From Bacteroidota bacterium (GTDB lineage: Bacteria > Bacteroidota > Bacteroidia > Bacteroidales > Tenuifilaceae): a stretch of 64,000 bases of DNA. The notes under the pieces are model-generated. The model had not been told where the DNA came from and did not search any database. It was given only the letters and a program-made list of their open reading frames with translations. The stretch is taken from the NCBI GenBank assembly GCA_029560875.1, contig JAKQKB010000089.1, positions 112,644-176,643 on the forward strand, read 5' to 3'. Every line of letters starts with the position of its first letter. The stretch's first letter is position 1. Both the position numbers and the translations under genes were made by a program. Of this stretch, positions 1-8,945 are shown in pieces.

Positions 1-1299
1 GTGGTTGAGGTAAAAGCTGAAGTTGCCATTGAGCAAACACAAGATAACATTGCAAATACCGAAGCACCTCAGCAATCTGCGGAAACTTCACCTGAAGTAG
101 AACAACAGCAAACCCCTAGAGATTTTGGTCAACGTAAAACATTTGAACGTCGTACCAATAACGACAGGTTTGAGTTCGAAGGCATTGTATCGACTACAGG
201 TGTACTTGAGATTATGCCCGATGGTTACGGTTTCCTTCGCTCATCGGATTACAACTACTTAAGTTCCCCCGATGATGTTTACGTTTCGCAATCGCAAATC
301 AAACTATTTGGACTTAAAACAGGCGATACTGTTACAGGAACAATCCGTCCACCAAAGGAGGGCGAAAAATATTTCCCTTTAATTAAGGTTATGCATATCA
401 ATGGTCGCGACCCAGAATTTATAAGGGATAGAGTACCATTCGACTATTTAACACCACTATTCCCTAACGAGAAATTCAAGTTGATTGGCAATAATACAAA
501 CTTACTATCGGCTAGGATTGTGGATATGTTTGCACCAATTGGTAAAGGTCAACGTGGACTAATTGTTGCTCAACCTAAAACAGGTAAAACAATACTTCTA
601 AAAGATATTGCCAACTCAATTGCAGCTAACCATCCTGAGGTTTATATGATTGTTCTTCTTATAGATGAACGCCCCGAGGAGGTTACCGATATGGCACGCA
701 GCGTAAATGCCGAGGTTATTTCATCAACCTTCGACGAGCCTGCAGAGCGTCACGTTCGTGTTGCAAACATCGTTCTGGAGAAAGCCAAAAGGCTTGTGGA
801 GTGCGGTCACGATGTGGTTATTCTGCTCGACTCAATTACTCGTCTGGCACGTGCGTTTAACACTGTACAACCAGCATCGGGTAAAGTTCTATCTGGTGGT
901 GTTGATGCTAACGCATTGCAAAAGCCAAAACGTTTCTTTGGTGCAGCCCGTAACATCGAGAATGGTGGTTCGTTAACTATTCTTGCAACTGCACTTACTG
1001 AGACTGGTAGTAAAATGGACGAAGTTATCTTTGAAGAATTCAAGGGTACAGGTAATATGGAGTTGCAGTTGGACCGTAAACTATCCAACAAACGTATTTT
1101 CCCTTCGGTGGATATTACTGCATCGAGCACACGCCGCGAGGATTTGCTGCTTGATAAGGAGAAACTTCAGAAGATTTGGATTCTACGCAACTACCTAACC
1201 GATATGAACTCGGTTGAAGCAATGGAATTCCTAAGGGATAGGCTTGTAAAAACAGCCACCAACGAGGATTTCCTTTGGTCGATGAACTCGGATTTTTAG
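1..1299 (+). CDS. rho: transcription termination factor Rho (5'-truncated by the window edge)
   Basis: Rho is the hexameric RNA-dependent ATPase that ends transcription at unstructured C-rich RNA. The visible 432 residues start inside the low-complexity Glu/Gln-rich N-terminal extension typical of Bacteroidota, so the GTG at base 1 is probably not the real start. An RNA-binding cold-shock-like domain with [10 protein letters not shown] lies near residues 75-85. The Walker A loop QPKTGKT is near residues 190-196, [10 protein letters not shown] follows, and [18 protein letters not shown] carries the secondary RNA-site (Q/R loop) region. The C-terminus is complete. An imperfect inverted repeat and then ssrA follow on the same strand. 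Confidence 0.97.
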   Translation: MVEVKAEVAIEQTQDNIANTEAPQQSAETSPEVEQQQTPRDFGQRKTFERRTNNDRFEFEGIVSTTGVLEIMPDGYGFLRSSDYNYLSSPDDVYVSQSQIKLFGLKTGDTVTGTIRPPKEGEKYFPLIKVMHINGRDPEFIRDRVPFDYLTPLFPNEKFKLIGNNTNLLSARIVDMFAPIGKGQRGLIVAQPKTGKTILLKDIANSIAANHPEVYMIVLLIDERPEEVTDMARSVNAEVISSTFDEPAERHVRVANIVLEKAKRLVECGHDVVILLDSITRLARAFNTVQPASGKVLSGGVDANALQKPKRFFGAARNIENGGSLTILATALTETGSKMDEVIFEEFKGTGNMELQLDRKLSNKRIFPSVDITASSTRREDLLLDKEKLQKIWILRNYLTDMNSVEAMEFLRDRLVKTATNEDFLWSMNSDF

Positions 1300-1309
1300 T
1301 TAAGTTATT

Positions 1310-1382
1310 GGGTTATTAAGTTACTAGGTTATTAAGTTATTACATCACTCAATTTCTTAATCACCTAATAACTTAGTAACCC
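1310..1382. repeat. imperfect 19-bp inverted repeat between rho and ssrA
   Basis: GGGTTATTAAGTTACTAGG (1310-1328) is nearly the reverse complement of CCTAATAACTTAGTAACCC (1364-1382), with two mismatches and a 35-bp loop. The left arm is itself built from repeated 'gttattaagtta' units. There is no T-run directly after it, so it is not a classic intrinsic terminator. It may fold the rho 3' end or be a repetitive palindrome. Confidence 0.5.
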
Positions 1383-1406
1383 AACAATAGATATGCAAAA
1401 ATATAT

Positions 1407-1414
1407 TACTTTTG
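1407..1414 (+). promoter_or_regulatory. ssrA promoter, -7 box
   Basis: TACTTTTG fits the Bacteroidota -7 consensus TAnnTTTG. It ends 10 bases before the mature tmRNA 5' end at 1425. No clear -33 TTTG is seen at the usual distance. Confidence 0.65.
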
Positions 1415-1424
1415 CAATCTCTAC

Positions 1425-1822
1425 GGGGCTGACGTGGTTTTGACAGCGAGTAGAATGGGTTTGTAAGCATGTCGAGCGTTGTGAGGCTGGCTCGTAAATC
1501 TCAGGACACAAAATTTTAAACGGCGAATCTAATTACGCTCTTGCTGCTTAATTTTGCTAAGCAAAATGGCTTAATCCCTGCGCCTAGGTGTGCGGGGACG
1601 AGATGTTCCGCTGGAAATTCCGCCCTATTGTTTCCAGCATACGGAGCACCGACTAAACGGGGATAGCCAGAACGACGCCTTTAAGTTCTGGTGAAATAAC
1701 AAAGGATAAGGATTAGCTTGGTTGCTTTTCACCGGACTAGTCCCGACAATTAAGAAAAGCTAAGCATGTAGAAAGCAAGCTGGTTCCTTGTTTGGACGAG
1801 GGTTCGATCCCCTCCAGCTCCA
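1425..1822 (+). ncRNA. ssrA: transfer-messenger RNA (tmRNA)
   Basis: tmRNA rescues stalled ribosomes together with SmpB. The 5' end GGGGCUG (1425-1431) pairs with CAGCUCC (1815-1821), with discriminator A at 1822. The third pair is G-U, the identity element for alanyl-tRNA synthetase. The T-arm GAGGG-TTCGATC-CCCTC lies just before the 3' acceptor strand. The open reading frame at 1522-1551 reads GESNYALAA then TAA, close to known Bacteroidota tags. The 398-base span is normal. Its 3' end is the integration site of the element that follows, and the gene stays intact because the element restores the acceptor and T-arm sequence. Confidence 0.96.
1522..1551 (+). other. tmRNA tag-peptide reading frame
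   Basis: The codons read GESNYALAA and stop at TAA (1549-1551). The ALAA end is the degron seen by ClpXP/ClpAP-type proteases. The leading G-E matches the tags I recall for Bacteroides and Porphyromonas. Confidence 0.9.
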
Positions 1823-1823
1823 C
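1808..1823 (+). repeat. attL core (16-bp direct repeat)
   Basis: TCCCCTCCAGCTCCAC covers the 3' half of the tmRNA T-arm and the acceptor strand, and is identical to 23308-23323. The preceding bases gttc (1802-1805) also match those before attR, with two differing bases in between. Confidence 0.93.
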
Positions 1824-1848
1824 TGACCTAAAAAACAATTAAATTCAA

Positions 1849-1884
1849 AAAACCTCAATGTATTGACACATTGAGGTTTTTTAT
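1849..1884 (+). terminator. element-borne terminator serving ssrA
   Basis: The stem AACCTCAATGT / ACATTGAGGTT (1851-1861 / 1868-1878) is followed by a T-rich run. It lies 27 bases inside attL, so it replaces the terminator that integration pushed away. Confidence 0.85.
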
Positions 1885-1936
1885 TTATATTTGATTTCAA
1901 AATGATTCAAAATAGTTCATTCTGTATTGTCCAAAT

Positions 1937-2210
1937 CAGTTACCTCGGAATATTAACCATGAAAAGGTAACCGAATTATATTATAAAACTCTTTGTATCA
2001 TTAACATAAACAATGTTTATTGTGAGAAATCTTAAAATATATGTAATAATCTCATATATAAGAAAGTACTTACCCTTCTTACCTATACCTTATGTAACAT
2101 TGATCTATATTGAGTTTCAAGCGGGTAATTGTGTTTAAATTTTTAATTACCCATGTTACCCGAAAAACATCTATGTAACTGAATGGCTGAATCATAAGAA
2201 GGTAACTTAA
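1937..2210. other. left-end non-coding region with putative integrase/excisionase arm sites
   Basis: No gene is seen between the terminator and the integrase start. The stretch carries several copies of a GGTAAC-type motif in both orientations (around 1939, 1966, 2155 and 2199). The motif AGGTAACCGA near 1965 recurs in inverted form near 23240 at the right end. Such clustered arms are typical of tyrosine-recombinase attP regions. Their role here is inferred. Confidence 0.5.
2147..2161. repeat. left copy of a 15-bp inverted end repeat
   Basis: TTACCCATGTTACCC is the exact reverse complement of 23158-23172. Each copy lies a few hundred bases (about 320 left, 135 right) inside its att core, as expected for recombinase or excisionase arm sites. 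Confidence 0.7.
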
Positions 2211-2220
2211 TATTTTTACT

Positions 2221-3447
2221 ATGAAAAGAGCAGACACCTACTCGGTATTATTTTTCATTAGAAAGGAAAAGAAGAATAGCAAAGGGAAAGTTCCTATCTA
2301 TATGAGAATTACAATTAATGGTAAACATTCAGAGATTAGCACAAAGCAATGGATAGAAGCAGAACGATGGAATAGTGCAGGTGCTGTTAAAGGAAATAAA
2401 TCTGATGCTGACTCTATCAACAAGACAATAGAATCACTCAGGAGCAAAGCCTGGAGTATATATATGCAGTTACAGGATAGATACCAGTATGTAACCGCGG
2501 AGATGTTAAAGGAGCATTTCAATAAGCAAAATGTTGAGAGAAAAAAACTTTGTGAAATTTTCCATGAACACAATCAAAAGGTTAATGCTTTAATTGGGAT
2601 TGATTATGCAAAATCAACGGCCAAAAGATTTGAAACCACCCTAAACCATGTTTACGAGTTTCTTAAATATAAATTCAAAAAAGAGGATATTGAGTTAATC
2701 CAACTACAATATAACTTCATAGAAGATTTCGAGCAATATTTAAAAACGGAGAAGAACTGCAATCACAACTCTGCATTGAAGTATGTTAAACTGGTAAGAA
2801 AGGTTGTGAATATTGCTGTAAAGAATGACTGGTTGATTAAAGACCCATTTGCAAAATATAAAGCGAAGTTCAAAGAAGTTGAGAGAGGATTCTTGACAGA
2901 GGAGGAACTTAATTTATTGATAAACAAAGAAATTACAAACGAACGACTATCCATTGTAAAAGATATATTTATTTTTCAATGTTTTACAAGTCTGTCTGAT
3001 ATAGACATAAAGAACCTCGATATAAGTAAAATTCAAGTTGACGAAAAAGGTGAAAAGTGGATAATCTCAAAAAGAGAAAAAACAGGAACAGATTCAAACA
3101 TACCTCTTCTCCCAATTCCTTTACAACTTATTGAAAAATATCAAACTAGACCTGACTCAGAAATAAGAAAAACAATTTTTCCGTTTCGGAGTAACCAGAA
3201 AATGAATGCTTACTTAAAAGAAATTGCGACAATCTGTGGTATAAACAAAAAATTAACCACACACATCGCAAGACACACTTTTGCAACAACTGTAACATTG
3301 CTTAACGATGTACCAATTGAATCCGTATCGAAAATGATGGGACATAAAAACATTCGAACAACTCAGATTTACGGAAAAATTGTAGACCAGAAAGTTGGAA
3401 ATGATATGAGAAAACTTAAAACAAAACTATATGAAAGTCAATTATAG
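2221..3447 (+). CDS. int: tyrosine recombinase (integrase) of the ssrA element
   Basis: It catalyses site-specific insertion and excision between attP and the ssrA attB. The 408 residues show an N-terminal arm-binding domain (about 1-90), a SAM-like core-binding domain (about 100-210) and a catalytic domain. HIARH near residues 348-352 gives the second His and Arg, and Tyr384 in TQIYGKI is the nucleophile. The position of the first catalytic Arg reads CFTSLSDIDIKNL, without Arg, as is common in Bacteroidota integrases. It starts with ATG about 400 bases from attL. Its 3' end overlaps the next gene by 17 bases. Confidence 0.93.
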   Translation: MKRADTYSVLFFIRKEKKNSKGKVPIYMRITINGKHSEISTKQWIEAERWNSAGAVKGNKSDADSINKTIESLRSKAWSIYMQLQDRYQYVTAEMLKEHFNKQNVERKKLCEIFHEHNQKVNALIGIDYAKSTAKRFETTLNHVYEFLKYKFKKEDIELIQLQYNFIEDFEQYLKTEKNCNHNSALKYVKLVRKVVNIAVKNDWLIKDPFAKYKAKFKEVERGFLTEEELNLLINKEITNERLSIVKDIFIFQCFTSLSDIDIKNLDISKIQVDEKGEKWIISKREKTGTDSNIPLLPIPLQLIEKYQTRPDSEIRKTIFPFRSNQKMNAYLKEIATICGINKKLTTHIARHTFATTVTLLNDVPIESVSKMMGHKNIRTTQIYGKIVDQKVGNDMRKLKTKLYESQL

Positions 3448-4495
3448 GATAGTGAATCTAGTTGTTTTTTCGATAATAGTCTTTAGCATACAACAAAGTG
3501 AACTACTAACAATAAAGAGGTTTTATACAATTTTAACTGTCATAGCTGCCTTTTTGATGTCAGGAATATTGTTTAAACTTCCTATCACTTACAAACTAGC
3601 CAAAGCTATTGATAATCTTTTTGATGCAAAAGACATAAAGCTGTATGAAGACTTTGTGAAATTAATTACACTGGGAACAGTCTCTTTATTATTGTTGCTG
3701 TTTCCTCTAAGATTGTTTTTAAATTATGATACAATAATTCTCTTTTTAGTTATTATAACTTCTCTATTTCTTTTAGCTTACTCATTGATAACAACCTATT
3801 TAATTATCAGTACCAAAAGCATCTTCTACAAAGACACTTCAAGAAAAATAATGACTCAACCGTTTGAGTATATCTGCAGCAATGAACTTCATTATTTCAT
3901 TACTAAAAAAAGTCCAGATAATCAGATAGTCTCAGAACTTATGAATTACAACTATTCATTAGAACAAAGAAAAAACATTAAAATTATTGACTCCAGTAAC
4001 GAAGCATTTCTTGGTGAACTATTTTTGCCAGACCAAAAAACAATCATTGCTACTCTTTTTATATTGATAGACAAGGCGTTTTTAGATAAAAATAGAAAAA
4101 TATTTAAGGATAAAGTATCAAATCATATTTTCAAGATAATTACAAAAGTAAATGGTTTTGATAAAGATTCCTTAAAGACTACTTTTAACAATGTCAAAAG
4201 TCAATCTAAATACTATGATTCTTGCAAAATGATTATAGAATCTTTAAAATCGGATAAAAAAAGGGAAATAGATGATTACAAGAATTACAGGGAAATATCC
4301 AACAAACTTCTTAATGAATTTAACGCTTCAAAGTGCTTGCAGATTTCTGATGATAAACATGAGCAGTTTATTTTACTATGTATTTTATACTTCGCGGTGG
4401 TAAGAGATAAGAATCTGAATCCACTAATACCAGAAGAAATAAATCCAAACACTTCAATAGAGTTAAAAAATATTTTAAAAAGTTTACTTCAATAA
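3431..4495 (+). CDS. membrane protein of unknown function
   Basis: I do not recognise a family. The first 130 of 354 residues contain about four hydrophobic segments (near 7-20, 30-48, 78-95 and 100-125). The remaining 220 residues are polar and Lys-rich and presumably cytoplasmic. The ATG lies inside the integrase gene (17-base overlap), so the two are probably co-translated. A strong terminator follows. The position beside the integrase hints at a role in element stability or exclusion, which is a guess. Confidence 0.75.
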   Translation: MKVNYRIVNLVVFSIIVFSIQQSELLTIKRFYTILTVIAAFLMSGILFKLPITYKLAKAIDNLFDAKDIKLYEDFVKLITLGTVSLLLLLFPLRLFLNYDTIILFLVIITSLFLLAYSLITTYLIISTKSIFYKDTSRKIMTQPFEYICSNELHYFITKKSPDNQIVSELMNYNYSLEQRKNIKIIDSSNEAFLGELFLPDQKTIIATLFILIDKAFLDKNRKIFKDKVSNHIFKIITKVNGFDKDSLKTTFNNVKSQSKYYDSCKMIIESLKSDKKREIDDYKNYREISNKLLNEFNASKCLQISDDKHEQFILLCILYFAVVRDKNLNPLIPEEINPNTSIELKNILKSLLQ

Positions 4496-4517
4496 CACTC
4501 TCACCTATTGTTTCTTG

Positions 4518-4557
4518 CAATGGTTTTCGGCAATTGTCGGAAACCATTGTGTTTTTT
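4518..4557 (+). terminator. intrinsic terminator after the integrase operon
   Basis: The stem CAATGGTTT / AAACCATTG (4518-4526 / 4541-4549) contains an inner short stem and is followed by TGTTTTTT. Confidence 0.8.
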
Positions 4558-4602
4558 ACATAACATACATTTGATCTCAAATCAAATTAAATCATTTCAA
4601 CT

Positions 4603-4875
4603 ATGAATGTAGAGTTAGTGACAAAGGATGATTTGAGATCACTTGAGTCAAATCTGCTCAACAAGGTTGAGCAACTAATTAAAGGAAAGGCTTCTGAATA
4701 CCAAAGGAGATGGTATAAAACAAAGGATCTGGAGGAACTTTTTGGAATCTCCAAAGGCAAACAGCAGGATCTTCGAAATAAAAATGTTCTTCCATTCACT
4801 AAAATAGGAGTAACAATATACTATTCCGTTGAAGATATTGAAAGAATTCTGGAAGATAATAAATCCGCTATCTAG
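4603..4875 (+). CDS. small helix-turn-helix protein (MerR/excisionase-like)
   Basis: The 90-residue protein has an N-terminal coiled segment and a C-terminal winged-helix of the HTH_17 type: YKTKDLEELFGISKGKQQDL, then TKIGVTIYYSVEDIERIL. Proteins of this kind act as excisionases or plasmid-type regulators and usually sit just before the primase gene in Bacteroidota mobilizable elements. Only 2 bases separate it from the next gene, so both form one operon. Direct role as the excisionase is inferred. Confidence 0.82.
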   Translation: MNVELVTKDDLRSLESNLLNKVEQLIKGKASEYQRRWYKTKDLEELFGISKGKQQDLRNKNVLPFTKIGVTIYYSVEDIERILEDNKSAI

Positions 4876-4877
4876 TT

Positions 4878-6875
4878 ATGAGTGAGCATCTAGTTTCATT
4901 TTTCGAGTCTGTCCTTTCAAAGCAGAAAGAAGCAGACATCCCGATAGAAGCACTAATATTTGATATTAAGAACGGGAAATATGCAAAACAAATATTCAAA
5001 ATAAGAGCCGAGTCGGATAAACGAGAAAGAGAGAATCAAAAGAAAAAACTACCTGCGTCAACAATAAGTTGCACAACAAAGGGTTCACATAAAGCTTCAG
5101 ATGTTAATACGCATTCGGGATTGCTACAAGTTGACATTGATGAAGTGAATCCTAGCGAAGCTCTCAACTTAAAAGTGGAATTAGCCAAAGATCCGTACAT
5201 CTACTCATGCTTCCTATCCCCTAGCGAAAAACTGAAAAGTATAATTCGAATTGTACCAGACATTAAACTTCAGACATTACAGGCCGAATCTGCTGCAACT
5301 TATTTCAAGGAAAGATATAAAGTTAATATCGATAAGGCATGTAAGGATATTACGAGGATGATGTATGTTTCATATGACAAAGACCTGTATTACAATCCAG
5401 ACTCGGTAGTTTTTGACAAAACACTTATTTCTCAACCAAGAACCATTAACTTTAATCAACAACAGTTAGATGCAGTTTTTATAATAGAGGAGATTGAGAA
5501 AAAGAAAACTGACATTACTGGAAACTACGAGGATTGGATTAAGATTATATTTTCATTAATTCAAATTTTTGGAAATGAATGCAAGGAATATATACATAGA
5601 GTAAGTTCATACTATAGTGGTTACTCATATCTTGATACAGAAAAGCAGATTAATGCTTGTTTAAGTTCGACGAGTCAGGGAATAACAGGAAGTACATTTT
5701 TCCATTATGCAAAAAAACACGGTTTTATATTAAGGGGTGTTCCTGTTGAGAATAGTGAGGCAAAACAGCCATCTCAGATATCAAGAATTAAAAGGTATAT
5801 TCAAAGTAAGTATGATACAAGATTCAATAGCGTAAGTCTTGAACTAGAGTTTAAAAGGAAACAGGACTTTATATACTCGCCACTTAATGAAAACTCGCTC
5901 TTAATTGAACTCTTAGAAAATGGGTACAATATTAGTGCAAGCACTTTTTATGCCCTACTTAAATCGGACTTTATTAGAACCTATGACCCATTTGAAGAAT
6001 ATTTTCAGCATTTAAGCCCATGGGATGGGACTGATTACATTGAGAAATTGGCAAGTTCTATTAAAGCGAAAGATCAGAAATCGTTTAACAACCATTTCAA
6101 AAAGTGGCTTGTTAGAGTGGTTGCTTGCGCTTTACAATCCGACTTTTACAACAAACAAGCCTTAATTCTAATCGGCGAGCAACAAAATACTGGAAAATCA
6201 ACCTGGTGTCGTTTCTTATGTCCTCCTTCTTTGAATAAATACATTGCTGAAAATATATCAACAGATAAGGATTCAAGAATACTTCTAGCAAAAAACCTTC
6301 TCATTAACCTTGATGAACTTGCATTAATGGGTAAAAGCGATTTGAACTCACTAAAGGCCTACTTCAGCAAAACAATGATTAATGAAAGATTACCCTGGGG
6401 GAAAACTGCATCGATTATTACAAGAAGATGCAGTTTTGTTGGAAGTACCAACCAGAACGAATTCCTTAATGACGAAACAGGTTCTGTCCGATGGTTATGT
6501 TTCGAGATTAATGCTATAGACTGGGAATACAAGACCAATATTGATATTAATAAGGTCTATGCTCAAGCATACTATCTTTTCAAGAGTAACACCTTCAATT
6601 ATAATTTGACTAAAGAAGAAATCAAGGAAAATGAAAAAAGAAACAAGGAATATCAAATGATAACGATTGAGCGTGAACTAATTGAAAAGTACATTGAATT
6701 GGGTAAAATTGAGAGAGGATTCTACACTGCAACCGATATTGTATTGAAATTAAATGAGTTAACAAATAGACAGTTCAGTTTGAGCCATATTCATATAGGG
6801 AAAGCATTAAAAATGTTGGGGTATGAAAGAGTTAAGCAAAGGAGTGTGTATGGTTATATCATTAACCAACGCTAA
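4878..6875 (+). CDS. VirE_N / VapE-type primase-helicase of the element
   Basis: This 665-residue protein would start replication of the excised element. The N-terminal part (about 30-170) matches the BT4734/VirE_N primase-like domain (STISCTTKGSHKASDV, LLQVDIDE). The middle (about 205-290) resembles PriCT-2, with NYEDWIKIIFSLIQIFGNE and TGSTFFHYAKKHGF. The C-terminal VapE ATPase has Walker A GEQQNTGKST (residues 433-442), Walker B LLINLDEL and the SFVGSTNQNEFLND motif. The length and order are usual for the family. It follows the HTH gene by 2 bases. Confidence 0.9.
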   Translation: MSEHLVSFFESVLSKQKEADIPIEALIFDIKNGKYAKQIFKIRAESDKRERENQKKKLPASTISCTTKGSHKASDVNTHSGLLQVDIDEVNPSEALNLKVELAKDPYIYSCFLSPSEKLKSIIRIVPDIKLQTLQAESAATYFKERYKVNIDKACKDITRMMYVSYDKDLYYNPDSVVFDKTLISQPRTINFNQQQLDAVFIIEEIEKKKTDITGNYEDWIKIIFSLIQIFGNECKEYIHRVSSYYSGYSYLDTEKQINACLSSTSQGITGSTFFHYAKKHGFILRGVPVENSEAKQPSQISRIKRYIQSKYDTRFNSVSLELEFKRKQDFIYSPLNENSLLIELLENGYNISASTFYALLKSDFIRTYDPFEEYFQHLSPWDGTDYIEKLASSIKAKDQKSFNNHFKKWLVRVVACALQSDFYNKQALILIGEQQNTGKSTWCRFLCPPSLNKYIAENISTDKDSRILLAKNLLINLDELALMGKSDLNSLKAYFSKTMINERLPWGKTASIITRRCSFVGSTNQNEFLNDETGSVRWLCFEINAIDWEYKTNIDINKVYAQAYYLFKSNTFNYNLTKEEIKENEKRNKEYQMITIERELIEKYIELGKIERGFYTATDIVLKLNELTNRQFSLSHIHIGKALKMLGYERVKQRSVYGYIINQR

Positions 6876-6923
6876 GACAAAAAAATCCCTCTTAAGGTAG
6901 CGGAAGGGTTACGGCGAGATAGT

Positions 6924-6991
6924 GGCTTTGTAAGCCTTTCTCGATTTTCTCGCTTCGCTTGAAAATGGATTTGCTCACTTCGTTCGCAAAT
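6924..6991 (+). other. candidate origin of transfer (oriT): three tandem hairpins
   Basis: Just upstream of the mobilization genes lie three short hairpins: GGCTT/AAGCC (6924-6936), ATTTTC/GAAAAT (6944-6966) and ATTTGC/GCAAAT (6969-6991). The last two have similar CTTCG-containing loops. Nick regions of MOB relaxases are often next to such inverted repeats and next to mobC. The exact nick site cannot be read from the sequence. Confidence 0.45.
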
Positions 6992-7005
6992 AAAGAATTA
7001 AGGAA

Positions 7006-7323
7006 ATGGCTGTAGTCAAAAGAACTAAGATATTCAGGGTAAGGCTTTCTTTTTCGGAAAACGCTTTAATAAAGAGAAAAGCAAAAGAAGCAGGCAGAAC
7101 TCAGTCCAGATTTGTAAGAGAGGCTGCTTTAGGGGTAGAGATAAAGCCTAAGCATTTTTCAGAGGAAGAAAAGGCACTTTATAAAACGTTAGTAGGGTTG
7201 GCCAATAACATTAACCAAATCGCAAAGCGATATAATGTTGGTGATAGAATGTACATAGAACTCGATAAAGTTCTGGTTGAAATTAAAATTTTAGTTCAAA
7301 GATTAATTAGCAATGGTAGGTAA
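7006..7323 (+). CDS. mobC: MobC-like relaxosome accessory protein
   Basis: A 105-residue protein with an N-terminal ribbon-helix-helix (RVRLSFSENALIKRKAKEAG, then RTQSRFVREAAL) and the MobC C-terminal pattern ending in LANNINQIAKRYNVG. MobC binds oriT and loads the relaxase. It overlaps the relaxase start by 11 bases, as is usual for the pair, and the candidate oriT lies directly upstream. Confidence 0.9.
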   Translation: MAVVKRTKIFRVRLSFSENALIKRKAKEAGRTQSRFVREAALGVEIKPKHFSEEEKALYKTLVGLANNINQIAKRYNVGDRMYIELDKVLVEIKILVQRLISNGR

Positions 7324-8098
7324 AACTAGAACTGGTTCAGGATTTAAGAGGGTTGTATACTACAATTTCGAGAAGGAGAAAAACTCTGAAATCCTATTTT
7401 CTAACGGCCTCGTTAGTAGCGAACCGCAAGGTCTTATTCAGGAGTTTGAGGCTATTCGTAGCGAAAACCCTAACATTTCGAAACCAGCATGGCACACTTC
7501 ACTTTCTTTTGCAAAGGAGGACAATATTACAAACGATAAAATGGCTGAAATAGCCCAACGATTTATGGAAAAAGCGGGCTTTACTAAAGATAATAACCAA
7601 TTTTTTGTTGTTAAACACAACGATGCAGGACATACTCATTGCCATATAGTTGCCAATAGAGTCGGATTTGATGGAAGGGCTGTTAGTGACTCCTTCTTTA
7701 AATCAAAATCGGTTCAATGGGCAAAGGAATTAGAAAAGGAATATGGACTTACTTCGGTTCAGGAAAAAGCAAAAGTCAGAAAGGTTGAAAAAACAAAAGA
7801 GTTTATACCTGATAAAGAATTCTTAAAGGAAACTATCGCTAAAACTCTAGAGAGCAAAGGCATTGCTTCTTTGGAAGAGCTATCTCTAAAACTAAGGGAG
7901 AAAGGTGTTGAAATGGAAATACTCAAACACTCCAAAACGGGTAAAGAGTATGGGGTAAACTTCAAGATAGGTGGTAATGCCTATAAAGGTTCTGACCTAG
8001 GAAAGAAATTTGCTTACAAGGCTCTTTATAGTAACCTAAGTCCAACTTTAAAAATAGTTACAAAAATTATAAGTAAAGGAATTTCACATGGACTATAA
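7313..8098 (+). CDS. mobA: MOB relaxase (short form)
   Basis: It would nick oriT and lead the single strand into the recipient. The metal-binding motif is H102-N-D104-A-G-H107-T-H109-C-H111. Candidate nucleophile tyrosines are Y16 and Y17 in RVVYYNFEKE near the N-terminus. At 261 residues it holds little beyond the relaxase domain and is shorter than many Bacteroides MobA/MobB proteins. A separate primase-helicase is encoded upstream. It overlaps mobC by 11 bases. Confidence 0.9.
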   Translation: MVGKTRTGSGFKRVVYYNFEKEKNSEILFSNGLVSSEPQGLIQEFEAIRSENPNISKPAWHTSLSFAKEDNITNDKMAEIAQRFMEKAGFTKDNNQFFVVKHNDAGHTHCHIVANRVGFDGRAVSDSFFKSKSVQWAKELEKEYGLTSVQEKAKVRKVEKTKEFIPDKEFLKETIAKTLESKGIASLEELSLKLREKGVEMEILKHSKTGKEYGVNFKIGGNAYKGSDLGKKFAYKALYSNLSPTLKIVTKIISKGISHGL

Positions 8099-8110
8099 AA
8101 CCTAAACAAA

Positions 8111-8770
8111 ATGACAAACGAGGAAAAAACATTAGCTGCCATTGAGGAGATTGGAAATCAACTTAATGAATTGAAGAAAACGTTAAATCAGCCTAAAGAA
8201 AAGGTTGAAATAGATTTAACACCAATAGCCAGAAAAATGGTTGAAATTGAAAACAGCATCAAGGATATAAGAAACAATGGGTATTTGGATGATCCTGCAA
8301 TAAGGCATATTGATGATATTTTGATTCAAATAGGCAGTTTTATTGAACGAAAACAAAAGGAAACCATACATCGTGTAGTAGAAATTAAACAATCCCATTG
8401 GTGGATTATTAGTATAGCCAGTTACTTTATTCTGAGTTTCGTAATATGCTTTTGGTTGGTGCAAAAAAATATTGGCCTCAATGAAATAATTGAAAGTAAG
8501 GATGCCAATGATTTCAAGTACAGATATTTGAAATTGAAAGGCTATGAACTAAACGATTTGCGGAAAGAAATTAGAAATACAACAGAGTTGATACAATCAA
8601 TGGACTACCATTACTCCAAGAAGAAGGATGAAATCCAAAACTATGTTATAAAGCGAGAAGAAGAACTGAGACAACTTTTTGAGGCCAACGAGATTGCAAA
8701 ACAGAAGGAGATTGAAGCTAGAAAAGCTAAAGCCGATGCTCAAGAACTAAATCGCAGAATAAACAATTAA
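8111..8770 (+). CDS. coiled-coil protein with a single membrane segment, mobilization operon
   Basis: The 219 residues start with a charged coiled coil (1-90), have one hydrophobic segment near residues 97-117 (WWIISIASYFILSFVICFWL), and end with a long Lys/Glu-rich coiled coil ending in AKADAQELNRRINN. I recognise no catalytic motif. It starts 12 bases after the relaxase, so it probably belongs to the mobilization operon. Similar genes downstream of relaxases may help anchor the relaxosome at the membrane; that role is inferred. Confidence 0.75.
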   Translation: MTNEEKTLAAIEEIGNQLNELKKTLNQPKEKVEIDLTPIARKMVEIENSIKDIRNNGYLDDPAIRHIDDILIQIGSFIERKQKETIHRVVEIKQSHWWIISIASYFILSFVICFWLVQKNIGLNEIIESKDANDFKYRYLKLKGYELNDLRKEIRNTTELIQSMDYHYSKKKDEIQNYVIKREEELRQLFEANEIAKQKEIEARKAKADAQELNRRINN

Positions 8771-8792
8771 CAGATAATCAGGCAGAACTCAA

Positions 8793-8820
8793 TGCTTAAC
8801 CTAAGCGGTTAAGCATTTTT
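8793..8820 (+). terminator. intrinsic terminator closing the mobilization module
   Basis: TGCTTAACC / GGTTAAGCA (8793-8801 / 8807-8815) has a 5-base loop and is followed by TTTTT. It separates the mobilization genes from the restriction genes. Confidence 0.9.
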
Positions 8821-8945
8821 AATATCATATTATTTTGAATATTGTCAATAACATAAATACTGGCAATACTATAAATATTAAAACATAAACTTTTTTACTA
8901 CTTTTAAACCTTACAAAGTTCATATACTATAATTCTGATTTTAAG

